A stretch of 64,000 nucleotides of DNA from Oasisia sp. SBJ-2009 (taxonomy: Eukaryota; Annelida; Polychaeta; Sabellida; Siboglinidae), in NCBI GenBank assembly GCA_964017155.1, contig OZ024862.1, positions 27,642,158-27,706,157 on the forward strand, written 5' to 3'. Each line of letters opens with the position of its first letter. Position 1 is the first letter of the stretch. Below the pieces are notes generated by a model. The model made no database searches, was not told the origin of the DNA, and saw only the letters and a program-made list of their open reading frames with translations. This document shows positions 24,641 to 37,598 of this stretch, piece after piece. The position numbers and the translations under genes were made by a program.

Positions 24641-25014
24641 GTCTCCCCAGCCCCTGCGGTCTCCCCAGCCCCCGCTGTCTCCCCAGCCCCCGCTGTCTCC
24701 CCAGCCCCCGCTGTCTCCCCAGCCCCCGCAGTCTCCCCAGCCCCAGCAGTCTCCCCAGCCCCTGCAGTCTCCCCAGCCCCTGCAGTCTCCCCAGCCCCTG
24801 CAGTCTCCCCAGCCCCTGCAGTCTCCCCAGCCCCTGCAGTCTCCCCAGCCCCCGCTGTCTCCCCAGCCCCCGCTGTCTCCCCAGCCCCTGCAGTCTCCCC
24901 AGCCCCCGCTGTCTCCCCAGCCCCCGCTGTCTCCCCAGCCCCCGCTGTCTCCCCAGACCCCGCTGTCTCCCCAGCCCCCGCTGTCTCCCCAGCCCCTGCA
25001 GTCTCCCCAGCCCC
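24641..25014 (+). repeat. 18-bp minisatellite, ~21 copies
   Basis: Unit CTCCCCAGCCCCTGCAGT with a main variant in which CTGCAG is CCGCTG. The period of 18 is a multiple of three, so several frames stay open: LPSPRC repeats on plus, ETAGAG repeats on minus. In the host gene's pre-mRNA the strand reads GGGGCTGGGG every 18 nt, a G-quadruplex-prone pattern. A protein function is unlikely because the frames have no conserved flanks and the array sits mid-intron. Confidence 0.96.
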
Positions 25015-28000
25015 AAGCAATTCAGCCCCAGACAATTCAACACCACACATTTCAGGTGTGGCCAGTGCAATATCAGACAATTCAACAGATAATTTCACAA
25101 ACAATTCAGCCGCAATTTTTTTTACAATTTTGCTATGCACTGGAACTTTTAGCAAGGGGACATTTCAGCTCTACACAATTCAGTATCAGACATTTCAGTT
25201 TAGGATAAAACATTTCCAGACATTTAAGCTCCAGATAATCTGTGTAACACCTTTTATCATCAGACAATGTTGGATTGCTGTTCAATATAAGACATGTTTA
25301 ATAGCCCTGGATAATATAGCTCTGCATTGATTAGTTTAGGACAGAAAGAAGTGTTTAGGTTCAGAACAGTGTTTATGCTCAAGACAGACCAGACCCACCA
25401 CAAAATAACCCAATACTGAACATTTTAGCCACTTACTGCAAATACCTGGGAGGTGTTACCTACATATGCCAGCCAGAGTGATTGCTTAGTTTTTTCTCCA
25501 CAGATGTGCCAAGATCAAATTTAAATAGATCACACTTAAGAGAGGCTAAGTATACAGTTTGCACCTCTGTGGAATGTTGACAGGGGCTTCTGAAACATGT
25601 GGTTAATGGGTTTGTGTGTTGCCAGCCATCACAGAGCAAGTATTCCTCATTGTGGGGGTAGACAAAAAATTGGTATATGATGTTAATGTGTTAGTATTAT
25701 CAGCAGTTAAATAAATAAATTACAGTTAATGAAAATCTAAAAAATTGAATACAATGGTAATATGTTAATGAGGTATGCGTAATGAGTTTTCTATTTATAT
25801 TAAGTAAGTAACTTTTATTTCACAATGCAACATGTACAAGAACAAAACTATAGAAGAATATATAAAATTGTAAGCGTGTTGCATTGCACGGATGTCACTT
25901 AGCTAAAAGCCATCTTCCAGTGACACCGTCATCATTTAAAATAACCATAATTACTATAGATATACAGTGTATATACATTTGTAGTTTTACAACAAAATAC
26001 AACAAAATAATTGTCAAGATCAAATTAAACATATTGTCAGACATCACCAAGTCTATACTACTAAACATGGATATATAAAGTAAGTAGTTTGTTACTGTTG
26101 CTGGTGATATATTATTAATCTAACTGTAGATTGGATTTAATTCGGTGATGTTGGTGCAGCATTTTTGGAATAAGCTATGCCTAGTGTTAAATATTTTTAT
26201 ACTTATGTGCTGTTTTTGCATAACCTCAGTTGGAAGCAGAAATGACACATGACAGAACTCAGTGAGAAGGCAGAGAGACCTGCTGCTCGCTCTAACACCT
26301 AAGTGGTCATGTCTTGTCATTATCGCCTCCTACTAGCGCCATCTAGTATCAATTATCATTAATTGCTGGTAACCAGAGTGGGCACGTTCCTCAGAGAGAT
26401 CTCTGCGACCCAGTGTAGGAGGAACCAGAGAGCCATTAGAGAGGAGAGAGGCAGGTGTGAGGTGAGTGTCAACGCCCTATCAACCTACTTACCTGTGCCA
26501 CTGTCTCGCCAGTGTGTGTGCTGGATGGATCAGTGGCCCATTAATTTATTATTTCTGAGTTAACGATGTGATACACTATTTAATGTTGCATTGATGGGAT
26601 AAATGAGCATAATATTTGAATTTGCTGCAGAACGTGCAGTAACCAATAACAACAGCATGATGATTATTTAATGAAAAAGAAGAAAATCTTCAGAAATTAT
26701 TAGACAGTGGATTGGTAAATAGTATTATACATATTTTATCTAATCAATTGTATAAAGTAAATCTTAAAACAGTAAGATTAGCAAAATCTAAAGGGAACTT
26801 CATAGAAAGATAAATATAGTAACTACCAGTAATTAAAGTGTGATATGACAATACTTATGAAATATTACGATCTTACAGGATATTTCAACCCTATTAAATG
26901 ATGCCAATCTTGAAAATTCCTTTGACATGGAAAAAGATCGATGACGTGCAATCATGTGTAAATCCAAGCACAAATAAAAAATCTTTACCTTGAACCTCTA
27001 GTTGGCAAAATAACGAAAAACATATTTCTCTTGCAAGCCTGTTAAAAATGTGAGTGACATCTGCATGCAAACAGTGTATGAAGAAAAACACTGAAATGCA
27101 GACACTCAAATATTTACATGATGAAAATAATAGAAAGGAGAAATCTGTCCAGCATACCTGCCCTAACATTTAACAAGAAACACAAACGTTATTTTAAAGG
27201 GCCTAACTGCTCGCATTACACGTGTCTGACTTGACAGTATTACTGTACTTGCCAATCTGGGCTTCCAGGAAAAGGTTTGAAAGACAACACACAACAGTGC
27301 CGCTTCTACACATCTCAGATGATCCAATTATAATGGACTAATAGACGTACCAACACACATAGCTCGGCCAACAAGTTGAATGCATGAGGGGGAAACAGGC
27401 ACATTGTTAACGAGCATGTTTGCGAGTCTATCACACACAAAACATGCAATAAACACATTTAAACGCGTTTTGAAGTTGTCCACAAGAAAATGATTAATCT
27501 GGTTCAGTGAGCCTGTCGTCCAATGCACTAAATTAAGACGTCTCCTTCAATATGTGACATGTGAAAGAAGCAGGTGAAAATGGAGACTTCAAACAGTCTT
27601 CTCACAAACAGTTGTAAGAAAGAACCCCCTCCCCCCGGATGCAATTATCAGTGACCTGTTAACCATATTAAGTGCTGGTGCCAATCACGACAAGCACCTG
27701 TCAGAACTATGACAGCTGTCAATCATTCTCTTTCACAGGCAGGCAGCCCACAAACACTGCAGTGTTGATAGGGTTTGGCAGTGTATCTAACTGTTGTCAG
27801 TTCCTGCCTAATCAACTCAGCACTCAGCCACTCACTCTCAACATGTGGGTAACATGAGAGGCTTCCTGTGTGATCTGTGAAAGCACAACTGCTGTGTTCA
27901 CGGTGTACATATAAATGACCTCCCCCTCCAACCAGGGCGAGTGACCTCATAAACTGGCCATCAGCTTTGACATATACATAAAGCTTTCTGACTGCCTACT

Positions 28001-28821
28001 GCCACTAGATGCCTACCATGCACTAGCAGTTTATATCACTGAGCAGTCATCTAATACAAACATATTACAAGTGACTTGTTTTCCTAAAAAACAAAAACAG
28101 TTTTACACTTACACAAAAATCCACTGGTGAACTCAATGGCTTTGTCGGTAAATGGAAGACATCAAGTTTGTCTTGTTATTTAAAAGTAGACATAAGTTCT
28201 CATAGCGGTGTGTCTTTAGAACTGCACAAAACGATTCTCAATACTCCTGTAGCAAACCTGTTCATTCCACTACTAAACTGACTCTTCTGGGAAACATTCA
28301 GCCATTCCATGTTTACTGCACACAACACTGCACTGTCGGGTATTCGTTTACACAGCTGAGTGAACTGTGACTAAGTGATGAGAATGGAGTTACCAGTGCT
28401 TCGCTGCAACAACAAAATGAACTGAATCCTTGACCTTTTGACTGCTACCCCTGGGTAGTTCAGTCACCGGTAACTCTGTTCTATCCTTTCCACATGTCAC
28501 ATACGACACTCTAGTTCCACGGGTTATTGTTGTTATTATTCATTAGACCATAACAGTATGTTTTGCATTATCTATACTGACATATAATTTCCTTAGGTTA
28601 TGCAATTCACCAGACAGTAACTATACACTCTGCATATTTTCACTGGGTCGTATTATTTCCTTAAATTACACGTGTATGTAGTCATCAGTTAACATACATT
28701 TTGCAATAATACACAGCACAATTGTGAAATGTTCTAAATTTCACATTAGCACATATAAATTGTAACCATGCCTCAGCACAAAGAGTATAACTGTAAACTA
28801 AATTATAATATATTGTATTAG

Positions 28822-29140
28822 TGCAGTGGCGCACTGACTAAACTTTAGCCTCTTGACTAGAAGAACCCAGATTCAAATTGTAAGCTTCCATATCAAACTA
28901 CTGACAGCTGTTTTCACTCTACATTGTTCCAGTTCATTTAGCTATATGAGTGAGTACCTGGCTATTGACATTGGTGGATATTTATGTACAGATAATATTT
29001 ACATAATAATTATAGTGTGGCTGGATGCTTCCCTGAGAAGTTGAGATGGTGTCTGATTGAACAGGTCAGTGAATAAAATGTAAAGAGCTTTGAGCATTCC
29101 CGAAGATTGGATACTACGCTAAGGTCTTTTTGTTTTACTT
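28822..29140 (+). mobile_element. tRNA-derived SINE (copy A)
   Basis: The head resembles a tRNA gene: TGGCGCACTGACTAA fits a pol III A box, and AGATTCAAATTG about 35 nt downstream fits a decayed B box. The body (TTCCAGTTCA, GAGTACCTGGCTATTGACA, GGCTGGATGCTTCCC, GTTGAGATGGTGT, GATTGAACA) matches a second copy at 2495-2731. The 3' part, TGTAAAGAGCTTTGAGCA, resembles the hairpin tails of local LINEs. A functional tRNA gene is excluded because no cloverleaf can be drawn. Confidence 0.7.
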
Positions 29141-30104
29141 TTTTATTTACAGTTAGTTAAATAATCCAGTACAAATTAATCTGCAGATACCACCACCAAT
29201 ATTAAAACAGACACCTCCACAAGGACTGTTAGTCTGCCTGACCCAAGGACAGCCTGATTAGATATGTCTGTACACACGTTAAGCAAAGGAAGGAAATAAT
29301 AAACCAGCGTCTGAAGAGATACGACTATGCGGACACTAACCTGTGACGTTGTCTACGTCTGCATTGTGCACAGCTATTACATCTAGAAACATGAACAAAC
29401 AACTGATAGAAGACAAGAGGAACGCAGGCAACTGAGACAAGGTGTACGATACAGTGCGAGGGACATGCTGCATGTGTAACACAGGCGGCATCACAAACAC
29501 ACGACAGACACCAAATCAACAGACAATCTAACCGAAAACTGGTGGTAAATTAAACTAACCAATAGCGCTGCTTAAACATAAATTATCTGTATGAATGCAA
29601 TGGCACCCTTCAAAACGGGACATGGAAACATGCACAGGTAATAGTATATTGTCCAGATAAAGAACTCTCTAAGAAAATCCACCATTAAACAGAACCAGTT
29701 GCTAAATTTAAGGAGCGTTTTCAAAATGCAAAATCCGCAGTTGTATTACTGAGGATACTATTTCCGTGAGACAAATATGGAAAGTCCCAGTAAACTTCCT
29801 GCTGTTGACAATTTTCAGTTTAAATAATCGTAGTTAACTTGTGGTGAAATTAATTTTAAGAGTAAAATTGGGCTAATAGTTTATAAGAATGAAACAGATC
29901 CCAGAATCAAGAGAAATAAATTCCATGTACTGGGTGCTTGATTATGATTAAACATATTGTTTCAGCAAGAAAATAAGATGATAAACAGACACATAGAAAT
30001 TATGATAAATAGACATCACGGTTGTGGCTTGTTATGAAGATATGATAAACCTCACAAACACTACGCTTTGCCTCATCGTCTGATTATGTTGACTCAATGC
30101 TCAC

Positions 30105-30251
30105 CCTGGTGGCCACAGTTGGCAGCTCCGACCGCGAGTTCGTCAGAATAGTCTCCACAATGGTCGACGTTGTCACATGTCAACTCATGGTTGATACACT
30201 TGTCATTGTCACAGTGGAAGCCACTGCCACAACTGTTGTGCTTTGCGTATT
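30105..30251 (-). CDS. Exon: LDL-receptor class A domain
   Basis: 147 nt, phase 1 at both ends, the symmetric phase usual for shuffled LDLa modules. The acceptor is TTGTTGCAG and the donor GTGAGC. Six cysteines (residues 136, 142, 147, 154, 160, 174) have LDLa spacing, and CDNVDHCGDYSDE carries the full set of calcium-ligand acidic residues. One complete domain is present with about seven residues before it and three after. LDLa modules bind calcium and often protein ligands; no ligand can be named here. Confidence 0.95.
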
Positions 30252-32729
30252 CTGCAACAAAACAAGGAAACCACATATTCAAACACTGAACTTCACAACT
30301 GTCTCTCAAAAATACGATTGTTTGCAACTTTGCTTTCATAATAATTATCATTGTGTCCAGTTACATACTCTTACATTGTAGGGGAAAGTTTTTCTTTTAT
30401 AATTTTACAGGGGATAAATATGTTAGGTATCACTTTAAACTCTCTAGACCAATATGAGAATGCAAAATTTTCACAAATGGAGATTGCGACAAATTTAATT
30501 TTTCATCTTTGTCCCTAGATTTACAGAAACAAATAATGTATTTGGATTGTCATGTTTAAAAAATATTTAGGGTTAGCTAACAATGAAAGGGGAAGGCTGA
30601 GTGAAGGAAACAAAAATACTATTCTATAAGGGCTAAAGTACAAAGAGGGAATTTCGATCAATATTTTTTAATCTGCAATTATAATGTCTGAGTAATTAAC
30701 TCACAAGTCAGTCACTCACAATATGACTTACTGACTTGCCACTTTGTACAAAATGGCCTCTTGTACAGAGCCAATACAATATAGACACACTCTAGCACCT
30801 ATAACATAAATGTTGAACCAACCTACAAAAAAGCACTGTTTCATAAACACTCCCCAGGTGGTGCCACTAGAAAAAACATGTCAGTTTTCTAAATGTAGCG
30901 GAATCTTGTTTGGCCTAACAGGTGCTTTAGCGACAATGAGAAACCGACATTTCTTTCACGCTTTTAATAATGTCATGTGAATCAACCTGTTAACTCATAC
31001 GAAACATCTGCGTATTTCAAGCAATTTGCACAAAACGTCCCGAGACATGCGCCAAGAACCTGGGTGGCCTGCGGCCGGTGGGGAGCATCGATTGTTTAAC
31101 TATTTTATAAATACACTGCTAACTCATAAAACATGCCTTGCAAGCCACGCAGCAATCAGCGGAGTAATTGACTTTTTTTGCTAAATTTGGCAAAATAATT
31201 AACCTAGCATAATGAGGCAGAACATTGGTAATTACTCCGGTATTTTGCTTTCAGAAACGAAGAACATCGACTCTTGGTTCACCTGTCATGCACTAGGTGT
31301 CCTTCACACACCATTTAATCCTTGGCTTGATTTGGCTGATTGTGGCACGGACAACGAACAGTCAAATCCGTACACAGCCCACCACTAGAAGACCACGGAA
31401 AAGCTTTCCAATAAACCAGATTAGCTTTACTCAGCCACCCGCAGCGAAGTAATATCATTCTTTCATGTGGACAAGCAAACGTTTGGTGTTTTTTCGTTTT
31501 CAGATTAAATGCTTCCTACAATAATAATGAAGAAATAACAGTAACAACAGTGTAGTGTGCGTTGTTTTTTTACACAATGTTGTAGCATTCCTAATTTGGC
31601 AAAATATTTATAATTATACTCACTATTGTACAGTAAAAGACACTTCACAAGGGTTACACCTGTCCATTGGAGATTTGGGAGGATATGGCTATATCCCATT
31701 TTTACATGGATTTCTTTCACAATTCACAAGCAAATCTGCTTTAAGGAAGTATATTTTACTGTTAGTTACGAATTTAAAATATAAAACAAAAACACAAAGG
31801 GACAGTGGTCAAAGCAAGAATAAACGAACCGGGGTAAGCAAGAGTAAAGCACATTTCTACCACAATAGTCGATTTAGTTTCATGTGTATTCATCCAATTT
31901 AGCATACATAAATACTCAGTGAGCATAGTCCCTACTTTTATAGTGTCTAACATCATGGCAACAAAAAAGGCAACATTGCATGTTGATTACATCATTATAA
32001 TTTCATTTCAACATTTATCCCATTACATTCAAAGCTCTGTGATGAAAGAAGATCAAAAGTTCCATCTAGATTACCAAACAGTAGTATTATACCCTTGAAG
32101 TTGCTTTGTACTTATACTTGGGAACCAAACAAAATAACGTAATTAAATGGGTATAGTACCACCATGTACGCATATTAGAATGTATACTCTAACATATTTT
32201 ACGTCTCAAATATTTTAAACGTACTGTATTCCTAATAAAATAAATACAGTAAGTACAGTTTGCTGCACATCATATGTTGATTTGCATCTGAAGGAAGCAA
32301 ACAATTACGCAGATGACCAAATAAAACCTGCAGATTCTGTTCAATGCATATAAGTATATTTCATCAACAAACACACGGCGACACACAATCACAATGTCAC
32401 AGGCTGATTATCCAACTGAAATCTGCAGTCAAATTTACACATAACCTCTAACTAAAAATACGGAATATAACAAAGAAATGGCCGCACTGGTGCATTTGGG
32501 CGGGGCACAAGCCTGACCCCGGGGTCAAACTAGTCCGACCTTGCAGCATCTCAGAAGTAAACAATGAATTATTGATTCCGGCGGTAATCGTAGAATGAGT
32601 GAAATGTAAACCCAGTTATTAATGTCATCAGCGGGAATGATCCTGCCGTTGTTTTCCATACGGAGGACGATTGGCAGGAATCCAATCAGGGATTAGTCCC
32701 AAGGTATCCCAGCGCCTGTGTAATGATTC

Positions 32730-33430
32730 ATGAGTGGGGAGCAGAGGAAGGGGGGCTGAGTCTAGGGGGACAATGGAGGGGGGGGGTCGGTCTAGGGGGA
32801 CAAGGCAACAATCTGTGTCAAGTTGCTCACACACCACAGGTGATGGCGGCTGGGGCTGGAGACAGGTGCCCAGGGGACACTCCCAGGTGGATTTGACAGG
32901 TGAGAGGGATGTGGGGAAGCAGGGAGAGAGGGAGGAGGGATGAGATGGATGAAGGAGCAGGGTTTGGAAGAAGGTGGGGTACCTACACAGAAGAGGATTG
33001 AGGGGTGGGGATAGAAGGGATGATGAGCAGGAATGGGGAGAAAGGATGGGAAAGGAGGGTTAGGAAGGTGTGAGGAGAATGCGAAAGGACGGGAAGGAAA
33101 ATTAGGATGACGATTGAAGAAGAAATGGCATGGATGGAGAGACAGAAATGGCAATGTGAAGAGGCATGAGGAGGTGGGACAGGGTGGGTGGGGAGAAGGG
33201 TTGGAGAGGAGGAATGGGGAGAGTGGTTAGGAAGAAGGGTGGGAGGAGGTACTGGGAAAAGGGAGGAGGAGGAGGGATGGGATGCAGATTGGGGAGGAGA
33301 TGATGGGGAAAAGGTTTGGAATCAGAAATGGAAAATGGATTGGGAAACCAACATGAGGGAAGACAGATGGGGAGGAGGGATGTGGAGGAGGGGTAAGTTA
33401 GGGAAGACAGAGGAACAGGGAACTTGGTTG
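32730..33430 (+). repeat. Polypurine (G/A-rich) tract
   Basis: About 700 bp strongly biased to G and A on the plus strand (GGGGAGAAAGGATGGG, GGAGGAGGAGGGATGG and similar). In the gene's pre-mRNA it is a pyrimidine tract. It is able to form triplex DNA. Frames across it are low-complexity. Confidence 0.85.
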
Positions 33431-33637
33431 GCAGTTTGAGCCATGTACCAATGAAGAGACAAACCTAAACAAACACATTCTGAACAGGTTACGCCAATAC
33501 TACCATTAAACAACGTTGCCAATGTTTTACACATTCCTCAACGAGTCAGTAGCATGACAGTGCAGCACGTAATGATGCATGTTTAATTAGTTTCTACCTA
33601 AGCACGCGATGAGATTGATGAAGGTGTGAGGAGGAAT

Positions 33638-33997
33638 TCATCGTGGCAGATACATCAGCCTGTGAGTCAACAACTCTACACCCGAGACGAGAACTTGCCC
33701 AATCTTACACCGTAACACGCCAGTTACGTAATCCCACAGGACTTTGATAGACTGTTTTAATAAATATTCTGAAAGTTCGTCGTTGTGAGATATGTGACCC
33801 AGAAGAAGAGCACCGAGTGTATTCGCATTAGCGCAAACAGAGTCACGCAGATGAGATATGTCTGAGCTCTGATGAATCGTTTCAGGGACTATCGATGCAT
33901 CTCTCAAGACAAGCCTCACTTGGCAGTCTGATCCACAGAACTGTGTCTTGACATGACGAAAGATGATATCTTGCTTGTAGGTCACTTCTGTAGTCAT
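33638..33997 (-). CDS. Uncharacterised 119-codon ORF, possibly an intronless gene or retrocopy
   Basis: An ATG in good context (A at -3: AAGATGA) opens 119 codons ending at TGA. The composition is protein-like and not repetitive: MTTEVTYKQDIIFRHV at the start, an amphipathic stretch ELSEYLLKQSIKVLWDYVTG, then LVSGVELLTHRLMYLPR at the end. The GC content is higher than the surrounding DNA. I do not recognise a family or domain. It lies on the same strand as, and inside an intron of, the CUB-LDLa gene. A chance ORF remains quite possible at this length. Confidence 0.3.
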   Translation of the reverse strand: MTTEVTYKQDIIFRHVKTQFCGSDCQVRLVLRDASIVPETIHQSSDISHLRDSVCANANTLGALLLGHISHNDELSEYLLKQSIKVLWDYVTGVLRCKIGQVLVSGVELLTHRLMYLPR

Positions 33998-34664
33998 CTT
34001 CCTTAGACACTGTAATTCCCTGCTGGATTAAAGATTATCATTTGGCTCATAGCCTAGTCACAATCTGTCTTGGTAATAGATATTTAGGTTAAAACCCATC
34101 TAGAGCAAAACTAAGATGAAATCCCTCTTCTACAGCGAAACCCTTTTGGGTATAGATACTTCACCAAAAACCCTACTCTTGGAAAATATCATCATCCAAA
34201 TGACAACCAACACAAAAACTTATTCCATCTTATCTATCTGGTATAGCTAAAGCACTAATCAAGTATATAAATGTATATGTAATTTTATGAGAATGACTTT
34301 GTTGACCAACTAGTGACAGGGAATGAACTCAGGTTGAATTTATCCAGACTGTTGTTTTTGTCCGGGTGGATTTTGTCCTACATCTGCTGAAAGATAAACA
34401 AGTATGACCTACTGTCTCAACTTCCAATACAAACGGCATGAAATATGCAAGGTGTGGGGATGACTGATGGCAGACTGAAGGCGCTACTAGACAGCCAGAA
34501 TGTGATGGAGAGAGAGAGCTACAGACCCAGCACCAGGCAGGTTAGTGGTCAGCTCCCACTGACAGGTGTGAACTTCCACGGTGACAGATAACTGTCACCT
34601 AAAGACAGGGTCATTATTCTGCACTTGTTGGAGATTCATGTCTGCAAAATGTACCCGGCAGTAT

Positions 34665-35045
34665 CAGGTTGCGAGTATCAAGTACTTGCATTTGTACTTT
34701 TAAAATATACGTTTCAGTGTTTGTACATGGGTTGTGAAATGATAAGTACTCATGGTACCTGCATTTGTGTATACCTACTTGGTCAATTGTGCATGTATAT
34801 TTCGAGTAGATTACTTGAGCATTTTGTAACTGTTTTATAATACACAGCATTGGATTATCATTAATCCTGACCGAATATGCAGCTGTACTAGGTAACAAAT
34901 GTATGTTTTGAAGTACACATACTTGCATTTGACCTAATGTAATAATTTACAATTATACTTGACATGTTGATGTTTCAAAGTGTTGTATTTCACCTAATGT
35001 ACTTGGAGACGTACTTGATCATAACGTACTTGACTCCCACCCAGA
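34665..35045. mobile_element. Degenerate MITE-like inverted repeat
   Basis: The left side reads CAGGTTGCGAGTATCAAGTAC; the right side read on the minus strand gives CTGGGTGGGAGTCAAGTAC. These look like decayed terminal inverted repeats around about 370 bp of AT-rich sequence with TACTTG/CAAGTA words on both strands. No target-site duplication was found, so the borders are approximate. Confidence 0.45.
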
Positions 35046-37319
35046 CAGACACATACTAATGACATCACCCGCTTCAGTTCAAAGCATGGAGACCAAAATC
35101 GGGCAACATGTAATAATAATACAAATAAGACACACATACAAACCTGTAACTGTAACTACGTAACGCAATACAGTGTAGGTATTTTTATTACCTGGCAGGT
35201 GTGTTAATTTGGTGTAGGAGTCACCTATTACGACTAATAAATAGTCGCTATTATAAGGTGACCCACCTTGTGGTTTGGTAACTCTCTATATTTAAAAAAA
35301 AAATTGAGTCCAAATGACATATCTTTCCCAATGTATAAACACAACAAACCAGACTGGACATATGAATTCAGTAGTGCCCACTTCAAAGGTAAATGGATGT
35401 TCAGAATATCTGCACATCAGTGAGTCATTTCGTGAGACATTTCAATATTTTTGCAGTCTGCTTTGAATGCATATTTTAGGTGTATTTGAATATTTAAACA
35501 TCTTTTTTGCGGGGTTTTTCATGGCCTCACAAAAAGTTGCACACAGAAACGGTAAGTGTTTTTAGAGAAAACACATCTGGACGGTTAATACCTCGGTTTG
35601 TTAGAACAGATAACATTTATATCTGCACTGCATAATACGATGCTACGATAAGTTAACACACCTATGACACCTTGCCTTCACCATAAGGACAGATTAGGTT
35701 GATTTTCTGACAAAGTCAAAAAACAAACTGTCGAGATTTGGTTTCCATTTCATCGGAACCTTTCTTCTTTTTTCCTTTCTGTGATTTTCCTATCCCTATA
35801 GTACTATCTATCATGCAGAATCTTCTTGTGAAATTGTGATTTCATGCAGATAACAGTACTAATTTCAGACATGCACTACAATGCCTGTCAATCAAACAGC
35901 AAAAAATAATCGTGTAAGAAATACTAGGTTCCGGTTTTCCACAACGGTATTTCAATTCCTAGTCTGTAATTGCATCAAGAAAAGAACACATTTTAATTTG
36001 CAAAATTTGAGCTGACCCCATTCTCAACACAAAAAGAGTTCAGATTTCTGATGATTAGACACAAACGACCATCTGGTGATATCAGAAAAAAACTGCGATA
36101 ACGCGTTGCGGAATGACATTAGTGACGCAAAATGACATCAGTGACATGACACGGATGTTGGGTATTGTCCACAAAATTAGTTTCAAATTGTTCTTTTCAG
36201 TGGCATAATTACAATATTTTTATTTTAAACAATTACACTACTAATAGTTTGGTTAGAATTGTATAAATTTACTGCTGTGCCGCACAGAACTAATTGTTTT
36301 CCTTTTCCGAATTGGATAATTTTACTGAATTTAGTTTTGCGATTGCTAACTTCATGGTGGTTGTATATTTTATTTATGACTATGAATTAGAAGTTTTTAG
36401 AACCAAATAAATGACAACCATATAATAAGATATTTAATTGTACTCGGTGTAATTGTCGTAATTACACAAAAGAGATCAATCACAATTAAGCAATTTGACC
36501 CAGCCTTACGGTGACATCTCACCAACTCATTTGCACTTAAATGGACTTAGACTGCAGCGTGACAACGTATGGCCAATGCGACTTATGCAAAAAGGAAAAC
36601 CTTTCATAAATTAAATTAATATCAATGCATTATTAAAATTCATAGCCACAACATGCACTGCTGTCCTACACACCTCTCACTCAGATAAAAACGTGAATTC
36701 AATCAGACCTCTTTTTGTCGTCTACCGCAACGCTACACATAGCAACACTTACATAATATATAAGACAGACAGTAACAAACGGAGATGCAAATTAAACCTG
36801 TCACAACAAGTTCCTTCCAAGAAGACAACATGCTGACATTTCTTGTTACATGTTTTTGCTGGAACATTTTCCAGTACAAGACATGGCCTCGGGGCATCTT
36901 CTTCTCCATTATTTATTCATTTAGGTAAACGGAAGACTAACTTGACATGAGACGCACATAGTCATTAAAATGTTATCTCTTTGGACATTTCTTATTTGGG
37001 CAAGACACGTCGTATACCCATTACTGGTTTGATGGTTAATTGTTGATGGTATCTTTTTTAATTATGTGGAAATAGGCAACTTTGCTTAAAGGAGGGGTTG
37101 AAACACTTGAACAACCACTGTTCAAACATAAGAACATATAATTTAAAGAATGTGTGCTCATGATTTGGTGAGTTAATGGAGCCATGGTGTATTTTAAATA
37201 ATTTTTCAAAACTTCGATATCGTTGACCACTAGGCGCCATATTAGTCCCAAGCTGCATTTGGTTTGAGTAGCTCCTATCTACTATCTACATTTATGATTT
37301 TTTTAAATTTACTTCAGCA

Positions 37320-37598
37320 ATGAAATTTCTGTGCCGAAACAAGACTATGGTGTCATACTATATAATAGTCATTGTTATAGAGATCGCCAAATCATTTGTA
37401 CATGTATTAAAAATTAAAAGGTTAAATTATATTACAATGTTCGAATGTAAAGATCCAATTTCTTGGTTCATGTTAAATAAAAAGAAATTACCTCTCAAGA
37501 AACGTTTTTGTTTTCTTCCATATATATCGACCGTTTCTCACAGTCTTCTTCAGTGGACTGAATTTCTCAGTACATATAGTGTCAATATATTACAATGA
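37320..37598 (+). pseudogene. Decayed coding-like block (copy 1)
   Basis: Contains the reading CKDPISWFML, then LPLKKRFCFLPYI, whose spacing matches a block at about 57235-57320 (CNDPVFWF, LPLKKHFHF, PYI). The DNA of the two blocks also aligns (GATCCA, TTGGTTCAT, TACCTCTCAAGAAAC). The source protein is not recognised. It may be an old transposon or a viral-like relic, but nothing supports a specific assignment. Confidence 0.4.

Larger units (their letters stand above)
13720..30104 (-). other. Intron (LDLa exon to TM exon), ~16.4 kb
   Basis: Holds most of the repeats between 13.8 and 25 kb: the G-rich minisatellite, TA arrays, LINE fragments near 16.1 and 17.6-18.7 kb, the minisatellites at 16.6 and 24.6 kb, pyrimidine-rich tracts near 21.6 and 22.1 kb, and the SINE at 28.8 kb. 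The stretches 18.7-21.5, 23.0-24.6 and 25.1-28.8 kb show nothing I can name. No extra exon is required by the phases. Confidence 0.85.

Noticed and set aside
24520..25208. 160-215-codon ORFs on both strands
   Set aside because: Artefacts of the 18-bp period being a multiple of three; all frames open, no conserved flanks.
28822..28890. tRNA gene
   Set aside because: A-box and B-box-like words are present but no acceptor stem or cloverleaf forms, and the sequence continues into a SINE body seen elsewhere.
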